From NCBI RefSeq assembly GCF_963169125.1, contig NC_084797.1:95753868-95817867 (forward strand): a stretch of DNA of 64,000 nt. The letters are read 5' to 3'. Under the pieces are notes generated by a model that saw nothing but the letters and a program-made list of their open reading frames with translations, was not told the DNA's origin and did not search any database. Below, in pieces: positions 38,201-49,357 of the stretch. Each line of letters starts with the position of its first letter. Within the stretch, counting starts at the first letter, position 1. The stretch comes from Humulus lupulus (lineage: Eukaryota; Streptophyta; Magnoliopsida; Rosales; Cannabaceae). The position numbers and the translations under genes were made by a program.

Positions 38201-38290
38201 CCAGAAAACCTATGCATCCCCCCTGCAACAGGTCTTTGGCTCTCAACACTGAAATCATAGGTATGCGGGGTCCAGATACCGCACCCACAA
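35269..38290 (-). pseudogene. pol of the Tekay element: RT, RNase H, integrase, chromodomain
   Basis: Reverse transcriptase begins after VFPEDLPGLPP and PYRMAPTELKELK and includes [24 protein letters not shown] and the catalytic FIDD near 37580. RNase H includes [20 protein letters not shown]. The longest open part (35269-37020) holds the rest of RNase H, integrase with the CLTCQQVK zinc half-site and D, D-35-E (SDRDPIF to GQSER), and a C-terminal chromodomain-like segment with VLWRN and EATWELE, typical of chromoviruses. Stops on the - strand: 37989-37991, 37605-37607, 37248-37250, 37074-37076; a one-base loss near 37025 shifts the frame. The product would copy and integrate the element, with the chromodomain steering it to chromatin, but this copy is dead. 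Confidence 0.93.
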
Positions 38291-39798
38291 AAGACAAAAG
38301 GGTCCTCGCCCTCCGGCTCAAAAGTAACCATCTTCTTCCTACAATCGATCGTAGCCCCATACCTAGCTAGCCAATCCATTCCTAGAATCATATCAAAGTC
38401 TCCCAAATCTAACTCAATCAAATCCACCGAAAGTTCCCTACCATCAACCATCACTGGCAGTGCCCTAATCCACCTCCTGGAGACTACCAGCTCCCATGTA
38501 GGCAATAAAGTCCCAAACCCCGCAGTCCAATACTCACTAGGTCTACACAATCTATCAATCACTCTACTAGAAACAAAAGAATGTGTAGCACCAGAATCAA
38601 TCAATACTGTAAAAGGAAAGCCATCACTAGAAAGCTGACCTGTCACTACTGAGGGACTAGCCTCAACCTCCGCCTGAGTCAAGGTGAATACTCGAGCTAG
38701 AGTCAAGCTATCCACCTTTCCTGCTTCACCTTTCTTCACCGTTGGGAAGTCTTTCCTAAGATGCCCCACTGCTCCACAAACAAAACATGCCTTGGCCCGG
38801 CACTCGCCCAGATGGCGTCTTCTACACCTCGGGCACTCTGGATAGGTCCGCCATGCCTCACCGCCACCCTGACCACCCCGACCTCTCCTATCAGAACTAG
38901 GAGCGGTCGACGTGTTAAGAGTCTTCCTCTTGAAGTCACTGGGGCCTCCGCCCCTACCTGTTCCTGAATAAGGAGGCACCGCCCTATGGTTCTCATGCCT
39001 CACTGCGCTCTCCTTCCATATCTTGTTCTCCGCTTCCTCTGCGGTAAGAGCCCTCTTAACGGCCTGAGCATAAGTTGTTCCTCCAGGTACCGTGGTAATC
39101 CTAACATCCCGGGCTATCATAGCATTAAGCCCTCTAATAAAACAATCTTGCCTAGCAGCATCAGTAGGCACAAGATCTGGTGAAAACTTTGCAAGCCTAT
39201 AAAATTTCAGGGCATACTTAGTAACAGTCATACTGCCCTGTACCAAACTCACAAACCCATTGACCTTTGCTGCCCTAACAGCAACATTGTAATACTTCTG
39301 GCCAAACAAATCCTTGAAACCTTCCCAGGTCAGTGTGGCAACCTCTCTGGTCTGCGATGCCACTTCCCACCAAATACGGGCTTCCTCCCTCAACATATAA
39401 GTGGCACAGGCCACTCTATCATGTCCCTCAATCCTCATGAAATCCAGGATTACTGTAATCATGGTTAGCCACTGCTCGGCTTTCAATGGATCCGGTCCTC
39501 CCTCAAAGACTGGGGGTTGCTGCTTCCTGAACCGCTCATATAACGGTTCCCACTTGTTAACAACCTCCCCAGGCTGCACAGCTGGTACCACTGCAGGTGG
39601 TAAGGAAGGGGCAGCACTCCCTGATGGAGCCTGCTGCTGCAGAATACGAATCAGCTCGTCTTGGCTCTGTAATCGAGCCTGCATCTCAGCCATTAACTGC
39701 TTCCAGTTCTCAGGGACTAGCGGAGGTGTCTGGCCCTGGTCATTGCCCCTGGTCCCGGACCCAGTGTCGGCTAGTCGTGAAGATTTCCTTGGACGCAT
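38197..39798 (-). pseudogene. Gag-protease of the Tekay element
   Basis: I chose the ATG at 39798 (MRPRKSSRL); the upstream open stretch is leader. Capsid-like domain: RIEGHDRVACATYMLREEA, WEGFKDLFGQKYY and LKFYRLAKFSPDLVP. A zinc-knuckle CFVCGAVGHLRKDF follows, where the last cysteine of C-X2-C-X4-H-X4-C is replaced by phenylalanine. The protease has LIDSGATHSFVS, then GMDWLARY. An extra base in a T run near 38288-38291 moves the frame, so the open frame runs out at 38197 while the correct frame continues into the reverse transcriptase. RNA binding by the altered knuckle would be weakened. Confidence 0.9.
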
Positions 39799-40195
39799 AA
39801 CTATCCAAGTCAATCTGCAAATATCGACTCGGCAGTCAGACCACAATGACAGGGTAAAAGCTTCTCCAAAGCTCAACAATAAAACATAATCAATCACAGG
39901 TAACCAACACATATAAGCATCCATGCACCATAAACAATTAATCGTTCATATACACATTTACATGCACGGCAATGTTGATAAACATGCCTCAATATTTTCA
40001 CACAGCAGTCAAGGGCCAGGCCCTATTAGTATCACATGCTTCCTAGCAATTCAGTGAATATTAACATGCATAGCTCATCTCAGGCACATAAGCACATAAA
40101 CACACATATACACATTACCAAACCCTGACTTCAGCTTGTCTCCAATAGCGAATGTACATATCCAAGCTGTCTTCAGGAACCCTTAAGCCTAGGAC

Positions 40196-40207
40196 GCTCT
40201 GATACCA
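40196..40207 (-). other. Primer binding site (initiator tRNA-Met)
   Basis: On the - strand TGGTATCAGAGC begins three bases after the end of the 5' LTR. It is the standard initiator-Met primer site of many plant retrotransposons. Confidence 0.92.
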
Positions 40208-40210
40208 AGT

Positions 40211-42490
40211 TGTAACGCTCTAGATAGCCAAGACCATTACACTGTGTACTTATAAAGGTGCAGGACTCGCTAATCAAGTCATTAATTTGAAAACGTGTCA
40301 CTAAACATGTAAGATCTATGGGTAAAAAGGTTTTGGTCTCAAAAGACTCATTTCATATATTTAAACTGTAGTAAACATGGGATCCCATACAAAACAAAGT
40401 TAAAACAAGTTTACAGACTCCCAAAAGTACATGAGTAACCACTAGCCATACTAAGGCAAAACAAACATTCTTCAGGTTCCATGTCCTTGCCTAGACCTCA
40501 ACCGTGGCAGCCGAGCACCTGGCTATGTACATTCTGCTCGCTGAGCACTCCTGTCAGGGCTGATCTAACTTGCCCTTGCCTTTACCTGCACCACGTAGCA
40601 CCTGTGAGCCAAGGCCCAGCAAGAAAACACCATAGATAACTCAAACAATAGCAACAGACAAATAGCTCAGTAAGCATGTATACCCATCAGATAATCCACA
40701 ACAGATATTCAGCATATACATTCCAACACAAGATACATTCAATCACATGTAATAATCATATCACATAATTTTCAGGGCCGACGACTTACGCCGCACCCTC
40801 TGTTTAACCCACTGACTCTGGCCCGCTTAAACCAAGCTCAGTGCATAATAAGCTGTCCTCGGCTACCAGTGGCCGAGCCGCGCCCTGTGCGCTAGTGAGA
40901 ACCTTGGCACCCTTAGGCCGTTGGTTCACTAAATGGCTTGCATGGCATAATACCATCTTTTCAAGCTTCTACAATAGGAAACCCTTAGTCCCGTCTCATA
41001 TATTCAACCAGGTGTAGTTTTCTTACCTTTAGTCTGTACAGTTATCGAATTACGAGCAACGCCCCCCAAGCACGATCCGTTCCCGAGCCTAAGCTTTTAT
41101 CACCTAGCCACAACCAAAGTATAGTGTTTCATAAATACTCAAATATAGGTTTCCAGTTAGAAAACTAACTCCCGGGACTCCTAATTCCAGCAAGCACGGT
41201 GGCGAAACCAAACCCGAGCACACTAGACCACTTCCCCATGCTTAAAACCCTCAAAATCTCAAGTGTGCAACCAAGGGCTGCGGCCCCCAAAACCTAGCCG
41301 CGGCCCTTTCCCTAAACAAAACCTATTCCCTCATTGAACCACACACGCGCCGCGACCCTTGCCTTGGGCGCCGCGGCGCGCCCCCATGGCCAAGCCCCCT
41401 TGGCTTCTTTGCATGCTAGGGCCGCAGCGCTCTAGAACAGAGCCGCGACCCTCCTCTTTGAACCTAGATTTTTCACCATTTCAAAGCTCAAAACCTTACC
41501 TTAAATCATCCCAAAACTTCCCAACTCTTAACCAATTAATTCCCAACTTCTTTAGCATGATCTAAACAACATAACTCCCAAGAAAACACAGCCTAACACA
41601 CTCTAATCTCCTCCTTTAAACTTCTGAAACCCAAGTGCTATAAACACTCAAACCAGCCACCTAAACTCTATTTAAACCTCTAAACCAGAAGTTAAAACTC
41701 ACCTTTGTTGTAGAATCACTCCACCAAGCTGTGGCCAAGCTATGCTCCCAAGTTCCCTTCTTTAATTCTGCCTTAAAACACCAAAACTGACTTTGTCTCA
41801 ACACTTAACCAACCCAGCTAGAACTCAGAATTCAAACCACAGAAAAGATGTTTAGATGCTTACCTTAATCCCTATTTTAGTGCTTGATAAATCCCTGAGC
41901 TAGACCTTCAAATCCTCACTACAAATCCAAGAGATTCCAGCTAATTTCCCCTTTAGTTTCTTTTGTGTTTCCTTATACGTGAAAGAGAGAGAGCTGAAGC
42001 TAAGTTAAAGTCGATTTATGTTTTCTTCCAAAAGCTTCTCTATGTCTAACTTATCTATTAAGTTAATCCCGAGGCTCGGGGTGCCGGAACCGTCCCCGAG
42101 GCCAAAATGGTGATATCCCCCAGTATTCCCGCCTAGACATTCTAACCTCAAATATATCTCCATATATTTATTTTCATGACCCGATAATCCTAATTGCTAC
42201 CCGCTATCTATAATTATTCCCGACTTCTCCAAAGTCATATCTTAAACCTCGTTGTGGCTTATCCCGCTATCTGACCCTAGAATCGTCTTGAGTCGTGCTC
42301 AACGAACCTGTCCACATAATTATGTGGTTCTCACATATATCACATACCATATTACCACATAATATAATCGATTATCATATAAGAATTATTAAACATATAA
42401 TTGCTCATGAAATCACAATTATTTCGTTAATGCCCTCCTGGCACACTAATCAAGGCCCTTAAGCCTTATTAGCGAATTTGGGTCGTTACA
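40211..42490 (-). repeat. 5' LTR of the Tekay element
   Basis: The 2280-bp LTR starts on the - strand with TGTAACGACCC and ends with GAGCGTTACA. It is highly similar to 32970-35232 along its length. Confidence 0.94.
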
Positions 42491-44060
42491 GTTAATATTA
42501 AATAACAAGTTTTTAGATTGGTTTCGGCAAACATTAGGGTGATACTTATGTGTTTCTCATTATCAATTTTGTGTTCTTTGATCCAAATTCGCTTCAACCT
42601 GCAAAAATCTGCTCATTATGTTAATTTATTGCTTCAGGGAAAACAAGAATCTCACAGGAACAGCTTGTTATGCAAGTGTTAACACTCACCTTGGAGTTGG
42701 TGAGCCATTTATAATTCATAATTAAAGAATATTTTATTTGTTTCTCCCTCTAATGCTTGAGACTTTTGGGCTTTATCTAATTGTGAATTTAATCTTTATG
42801 CAGAGCAAAGTAGAAGAGATGATTTGGAGTCTCTTGGTTATGTGCTTATGTATTTTTTGAGGGGAAGGTTGGATACTTATGTGATATGCTGAAATCCATT
42901 TTCCTTTGTTTCATTGCTCTGTTTCACCATATTATTTTCTTATTTTATTTTCTTTACTAGTCTTCCCTGGCAGGGATTAAAAGCACGTACGAAAAAATAG
43001 AAATAGGACAAGACCAGTGAAAAGAAGATGCTTACTCCCATAGAGGTATGATCTTAAGCTCTTGCAAGTAGTGTAGGGTGAAGTTAGCATTTATAACTCT
43101 CATATGAGAACATGGTATTATTAGCTCATTACAGATGGTTGGTGGTGAATTTTTCAGCTCATTTAAATTGATACCATGTACTGTTATTTTTTAAATTAAA
43201 GGCATGGGAGATACTGATATGCCTACTACCTTGGCAGGTTCTTTGTAAATCATATCCATCAGAATTTACATCGTACTTCCATTATTGTTGGTCATTACGG
43301 TTTGAAGACAAACCAAACTACTTATATCAGAAGAGGATTTTCAAGACTTATTTATTTGAGAAGGTTAATCATTAAAAGATTCTTGAGGCTTCAATTTCAA
43401 AGCGTTTGTCACCATTATGTTAGTGATGCATTGGACTTTTAAGATGATGGATCTTTTGAGAGCTAATCTTATCTGAGTGAGAATTTATTTTTTTCAGGGT
43501 ATCAATTCGATTATGTATTTGATTGGACTATACTGAAATATCCACAGATTGGATCCAGTTCAAGAGCTCGGGTGTGTACATTATTTATTACATCTGCAAT
43601 ACACTTGCAAAATTACCGATTGGAACTTGCATCCATGCCTTCTGTATACTCTCTCTTATCCATGTTTATTCTGTTTTCCCCCTTTTGTAGCAACCAAGTG
43701 GGAAACCGGTTCTAAATCCTGGGCCACCTGCAGAGAGAATAGAGAGACCTTCAGGTTTGTTCTTTTTTTTTCTTGGAAACATCCACCCTCGCTTCCCTAG
43801 TGGACATTGTTTGCACGTGTTTAGAAGCTCTATTATGTGGTCAGGGAATTTTTGAGCCTTTTTCTCCTTATTTAATGTTGAAGTTAAACTAATTGCTCAT
43901 TGTTTTATGTTGGAATGTTCCATTAGTGGGACAGGAGATTCGAGAAAGATTCTTTGGTGCAGCTGAGGCTTTTGCGAGAAGGAATAGCTCTGGGCATGGT
44001 TTGCATGGAGACCATTCCAGACACAGAACTTCAGATGATGCACCATCGTCAAAAGATGTG

Positions 44061-46041
44061 GTAAGTGTTTTGCAAGCACTGCAATAAGATTTTACAAATT
44101 TGATTTATGCAGATTTTAAGATATCTTAGGCATGTCTAATATCTGAAGGACACATTTTCATATCCAAATTAGAGCAGCCATAACCATTTAAAATCATTAT
44201 CTTCTCTTCCAATCTTATTGATGCATAATAGGACATGTCATTATCTGATATACCAAGGGTTGCTTACTTATCTCATTATCTGCTAGAATTCTGCTTATTG
44301 AAGGCTTTTTTCATTATTTACAAGCTGTTTTTTGTCAACAAAAAGTAGAGATATATTTTTCAATACCAATATCATTTGACTTGCCACAAAAGTCACAACC
44401 TCTTTCTACACAAATAAAACTAATAAGTGAGGTTTTCCTATATGAATTCTTATCTACAAAGTGGTTGTACATGTGAAACTAAAGTAACTTTTTTTCATGT
44501 ATATCAAAATTAGATTATAAAATATGACTATAGTACTGCCAAGTATTTTGAGTTTGTTTTTTAGAAAGAGCCAAAAGATGAGATTTGTAACTTTATTTCA
44601 GCAACTGCTTAAGTCAAGCAAAGAAAGAATGTTTGATACTTGGGAATTTGAGGACTTGGGATGGTAGTGATCTCAAGTTTATGTGTATTTATATTCAAGA
44701 ACCTTGAAAAGATATGGTAGTGATCTCAAGTTTATGTGTATTTCTTAGCTAAGTGTAAAGAATCTATGCTTATTTGGATGAGCATCTTGTCAAGTCTCTT
44801 TCCTTTTCTATTAAATACCATGTTGTTAAATGCTTTTAATTTGTCTCATTCTTAGAAATACATTTATCTTTTACTTCTATCATTGTGCTTAGTTTATGCT
44901 TTGTACTCTTTTGTTGTATTGTATATATATATATATTTATATGTTTGGTTGGTGTATCATTTGCATTTTCATTTCATAATCATAAAGTGTTTGAGCTAAC
45001 TTTTCTAATGAGTATTTTACCAAGCATAAATCTTCAATCTTTCATGCCTATGTGCTGTAGTTAGTGTAATTGCATGGCCAGCTTAGTTAGTGTAATTATT
45101 GTAATTGCATGGCCAGCTTAGTTAGTGTAATTATTGTAATGGCCAGCTTATAAAGTCATAATGAGGTTATTAACTTTCTTTCTTTTCGTACTCTTTTAGT
45201 TTATTATTAACTCTAAGTTTAAGCATTAATTATTTAAACTCTTGTGTAGCTAAGCAAATCAACCTCACAACAAAGACAAGTGCATAATGAAATTGATGAA
45301 TTGGAGGGTGGAGCAAGCTTCATGGTTTACTTTTTGTGTATCTTGTTATGTTTCTTTTTTTTACTTTTGAAGCAAAAGATGTGCAAGACTATAGAATTTT
45401 ATTATGTATGCTTTCAAACTCAAGTTAGAACTAAGAACTTTTGAAGTGGACAGTGTCATGGTTTGAAGTAGTTCGTCTTCAAATGTAAAAATACTCATGG
45501 TTTATCATTTATATTGAATATTTTAGATTTTTTTATCTATTTAATATTACACTTGTGATCAATTGTGATTTTTTTTTTATCAAAATACAATAATAAAAAC
45601 TTTTTACAACAATTAAAAATGCATACTACAAAAAAAAAATGTTATTACGGGGAGAATTTACAAGAATTATGGCTGTTTTGTATAATATATTATAATTGAG
45701 ACAAAATGTTATGATTTATATAAGAGAATGAACTAAAAACGTTATAAAATGATCAAATATAACAATTTTCATAACAGTTGGAAAGTGTTATGCATAAAGT
45801 ATAAGATTAAACTTCAAATTTATAACCAAATACTCTAACTAAATGTTATTATTTGAATATTATAGCAACTAAAAATGTGTTATTGAATAGTTGAAGATAA
45901 CATCGAACATAACATTTGAATACTGTTATAGAAAAGATAGGACTTTTAATAACAGGGCCTATGGTAGCGTTTTCAGAAGCGTTATCAATACTCCCGGTTA
46001 ACAGTTTTTAAGTGTTATGAATATTGTTTTTTCTTGTAGTG
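44061..46041 (+). other. Right arm of CACTA-1, subterminal region
   Basis: AT-rich, no gene seen. A 30-base direct repeat (TGGTAGTGATCTCAAG) occurs at about 44661 and 44715, and a GGCCAGCTTAGTTAGTG repeat lies at 45075-45150. The last 400 bases have many ATAAC/GTTAT motifs in both orientations, as expected for transposase binding sites near CACTA ends. Confidence 0.45.
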
Positions 46042-46599
46042 CCTGGACGCAACCAGGTCCTAAAACTTAGAAGTTAGTTAAATTGATTAACCAGTGTTTT
46101 TTCTAAAAACCACGAGGTGTCGATAAAACTAACGCAAACTAAGTTTTTAAAATTAATATCCTAGACGCAACCAGGTCCTAAAACTTAGAAGTTAGTTAAA
46201 TTGATAAACCGGTGTTTTTTCTAAAAAGCACGAGGTGTCGATAAAACTAACGCGAACTAAGTTTTTAAAATTAATATCATGAAACAACCAGGTCCTAAAA
46301 CTTAGAAGTTAGTTAAATTGATTATCCAATGTTTTTTCTAAAAAGCCCGAGGTGTCGATAAAACTAACACGAACTAAGTTTTTAAAATTAATATCCTGGA
46401 CGCAACCAGGTCCTAATACTTAGAAGTTAGTAAAATTGATAAACCGGTGTTTTTTCTAAAAAGCACGAGGTGTCGATAAAACTAATGTGAACTAAGTTTT
46501 TAAATTTAATATACTGGACGCAACCAGGTCCTAAAACTTAGAAGTTAGTTAAATTGATAAACCGGTGTTTTTTCTAAAAAGCACAAGGTGTCGATAAAA
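46042..46599. repeat. 118-bp tandem array, middle block
   Basis: ACCAGG unit starts lie at 46052, 46170, 46287, 46405 and 46523, so the spacing is 117-118 bp. The last unit is cut at 46599 by CACTA-2. Confidence 0.95.
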
Positions 46600-48957
46600 C
46601 ACTACAACAAAATTGACATTTAATGACTCTCTATAATGACTTACACCAATGGTGTAAGTCATTAAAAGTATTCAGTGATATTTAAAGTCTAGAGGTGTAA
46701 GTCATTAAAAGTTTTTGTTGATGACTAACTAGGTAAGTCATCAAAAATGGTGGGAGACGTTATACTTAAAAATATGATATAATTTTTTATTTTTTTTAAA
46801 TATCAGAAATTAGGCCGAATATAAATAAGGGAAGACTTTTAACGTTTCCCCTGGGCAGACGTGCCACATCAGACGTCTCCCAAGGGGAGACGTTAGAGGC
46901 TAGGCACGTCTTCCCAGGGGAGACGTTAAAGGCCTCCCCTACTATATTACTTAGCCCTTTTTCTTCTTCTTCCCCGAGAGTATACGCACGAAACAGAGAG
47001 GCGGAGAGAAGGCGTTTTCAGGTGATTTTTCGGGTTCTCATTGATGATTTTGGCCAATTTAGGCCATAAAATTCCATTTGAGGTATGATTTTATCGTTTA
47101 TAAGTGTTGTATAATAGTTAGGATAATTTTTATGCTTATTTTCTCTAAATATTAAGGGATTGATATTGAGATTTTAGGGTTTATGATAGTTGCGGTTTTG
47201 GGTATTTTTGGCTCATCAAAGTGGATTTAAAGCACATTTGAGGTATGATTTCAAGATTAAACAATGTATTGTAGTTATAATGGTTGAAAAATTTGTTTTT
47301 GTGCTTATTTTTTATAGTTTTTGTGGGTTTTATTAGAAATATTAGTTTAAAGTATGAAAAATATTTTTTATGTATATTTGAGATATTACATTGTTTAATT
47401 TTAACATGTTACCACATTATTTACTATTTATAAATTTTTATTTACTATTTATTCCGAAAATTATATATTTTTTAATTAATTTTTAATGTTTGTTAAGTAT
47501 ATATATGTAAATATGTTTTGCTAAAATGTATTTAATAACTTTGTCTAAAATAAAAAAAATTAATTTTACATACTAAATAATAATTCAAGTTAATATGTTT
47601 ATAAATTTTTTTAATTTATATTATTATTTAATTAGAAAACTATATATATTTGTAATCTTTATTAACATTTAAGTAGGTTATTTATATATAGTTATATTTT
47701 TTTATTGATTTACTAATCTTTTATTATTTAATTAATAACATAGTGCGCGTATTGCAAAAGTGAAGTAAATTTGCTAGCAGTGACTATTAATTGCAAGAGG
47801 TAATTACATTATCTTATTTCTTGTTTTAGTATTATTAAACTTTTGTTAGAAGAGTTTGAATATCTTAAATATTCATCCATAGTGAAGTAGGTTCTGAGAT
47901 TAAAATTGTGTGTTGCAGTGATAACAGAAGGTTGAGAATTGTGTGTTTTAGTGAAGTAGGTTCTGGAAAATATGTTTATGTGCTGCGGAGCTATAAGGAA
48001 GAAACTTATTGTGTGTTGTTTGATTTGTTTTGCTTATTGTTCATAGATGGTTAGATCACTATTATAGGGGAAATGCTGCTCAATTTTGTCTAGAATTATG
48101 TATTCTATTATTATATTTGTATTGTGTTGTGCTTATTTGATTAGATTGACAGATATAAGGAAACGCCTTCTTGAAGGAAAATGCTGGCCAATTTTTCGTA
48201 TGCTTATATAGTTTTTTTGTTTAATTTTTCATATACATAGGAAAATATATGAATAGACCTAGACGTTACTTGAAGAAAGAGGTATGTATATATATAAATT
48301 TATAAAAAAGTTTACGGTTTATGTATTATTAAAGTAGATATAATCAAATAATAATAATTAAAAAATATATTGTACTTCATATTTTTTGTAGTTGAACACT
48401 CCGCCATATACACCAGCACAGATTAATGAAAAGCGACAACAGCGGGCGAACGATATGATGCCGATAGTTCAAAGTCATCGTCCCAAAAAATAGGTTTTTA
48501 TTGTTTATTTTTTCTATCTTACTATATGTCTAGCTAGCTACTATAATATTTGTTAATTTTGTATGTTTAACAATAAATATTACAATTTTGTATATTTAGC
48601 TAGCGAAAACATATTAGATACACATTTCGGTTTTATTAATGAAAATTCAAAATTTAAATTTGCATAGAATTTAGATTTTTTAATTATTATATTTAAGTCT
48701 ATTTCAAAAACAAATTAATATATTTAATTCTATTAGTTAATATACTGAAAATAATTATTTATTTTTTTTTTAAAAGAAATACAAAAACCAATGATGATTC
48801 GTTATATGAGTCATTGAATGTCTACAAAGTCTCCCCATGGGAGACGTCATAGGGCCACTTTAGATGGCTCCTGCAACAACGTCTCCCCTAGGGGGAGACA
48901 TTAAATGTCTACAATGTCTCCCCCATATAGCCATTGAATGCCTATTTTTTTGTAGTG
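46600..48957 (+). mobile_element. Non-autonomous CACTA element (CACTA-2)
   Basis: Left end CACTACAACAAAATTG and right end ATTTTTTTGTAGTG give an imperfect inverted repeat of about 29 bp. The 3-bp duplication is AAA (46597-46599 and 48958-48960), and removal restores a 117-bp array unit. Near both ends lie palindromes built on GTCTCCC and GGGAGAC (46860-46930 and 48830-48920). The interior has a leader-like stretch near 46960-47060, then AT-rich DNA. No transposase is seen. Confidence 0.88.
48392..48493 (+). pseudogene. Exon-like fragment in CACTA-2
   Basis: After a T-rich tract and TTTGTAG there is a short open stretch (LNTPPYTPAQINEKRQQRAN and onward) ending in TAG at 48491. Its composition is unlike the AT-rich flanks, so it may be the last exon of a captured or lost gene. 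I do not recognise it. Confidence 0.3.
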
Positions 48958-49238
48958 AAACTAACGCGGACTAAGTTTTTAAAATTAATATCCTGGAACA
49001 ACCAGGTCGTAAAACTTAGAGGTTGGTTAAATTGATTAACCAGTGTTTTTTCTAAAAACCACGAGGTGTCGATAAAACTAACGTGAACTAAGTTTTTAAA
49101 ATTAAAAATCCTGGACATAACCAGGTCCTAAAACTTAGAGGTGGTTAAAATTGACTAGCAGTACTTTGCAATCTAAAAAGAAAAAAGAAAAAACGGTCAA
49201 TAAACTAACATGAACTAAGTTTTTACCAAACACATCAT
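48958..49238. repeat. 118-bp tandem array, right block
   Basis: It holds the end of the unit split by CACTA-2, then unit starts at 49001 and 49120. The last unit is diverged and interrupted by an A-rich stretch. Confidence 0.88.
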
Positions 49239-49357
49239 ATTAAAAAATAAAATAGATTGAAATAATACTCAGAGTAACTGAAATCAATTGTCTCGAGGAG
49301 AAAAAACCTCGTGGTAGATAGTCACAGAGGTAAATAAAAATGAAAATACAAAAAATT

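Larger units (their letters stand above)
32970..42490 (-). mobile_element. Tekay (Del)-type chromovirus, Ty3/gypsy, inserted in CACTA-1
   Basis: This complete element of 9521 bp is flanked by the 5-bp duplication GTTAA (32965-32969 and 42491-42495). LTRs are 2263 bp (3', left) and 2280 bp (5', right). The primer site is complementary to initiator tRNA-Met. Gag, protease, reverse transcriptase, RNase H, integrase and a C-terminal chromodomain-like segment are all recognisable, but frameshifts and stops break them. It lies in an intron of the captured kinase gene, on the opposite strand. Confidence 0.95.
32796..44060 (+). pseudogene. Casein kinase 1-like (plant CKL-type) gene fragment captured by CACTA-1
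   Basis: Exons read in order: 32796-32866 ([21 protein letters not shown]), 42638-42699 ([19 protein letters not shown]), 42804-42867 ([20 protein letters not shown]), 42961-43045 (SLPWQGLKA, then SEKKMLTPIE), 43238-43363 ([24 protein letters not shown]), 43498-43571 ([18 protein letters not shown]), 43691-43754 ([19 protein letters not shown]), 43927-44060 (GQEIRERFFGAAEAF to PSSKDV). Most are flanked by GT/AG sites and phases join, so genomic DNA with introns was captured, not an mRNA copy. These are the C-lobe and tail of a Ser/Thr kinase; the ATP-binding lobe and catalytic loop were not found. Two in-frame stops lie in the 42961 exon, and a base loss plus stop lie near 43350. The Tekay element sits in the first intron listed. 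It is non-functional. Confidence 0.88.
28712..46041 (+). mobile_element. CACTA DNA transposon (CACTA-1) with captured kinase gene and nested Tekay element
   Basis: The left end is CACTACAAGAATTTTAG and the right end is TTTTTTCTTGTAGTG, giving an 11-bp perfect inverted repeat. The 3-bp target duplication is CCT (28709-28711 and 46042-46044). The target is the 118-bp array; removing the element restores a full unit, so the ends are secure. The element is 17.3 kb, or about 7.8 kb without the Tekay copy. I found no transposase gene, so it is probably non-autonomous. Most recognisable content is the casein kinase 1-like exons. The right arm is rich in GTTAT/ATAAC motifs, plausible subterminal repeats. 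Confidence 0.92.

Noticed and set aside
32796..44060. Calling the kinase segment a working host gene
   Set aside because: It lies between CACTA ends with a clean target duplication, lacks the N-lobe, has in-frame stops, and carries a 9.5-kb insertion.
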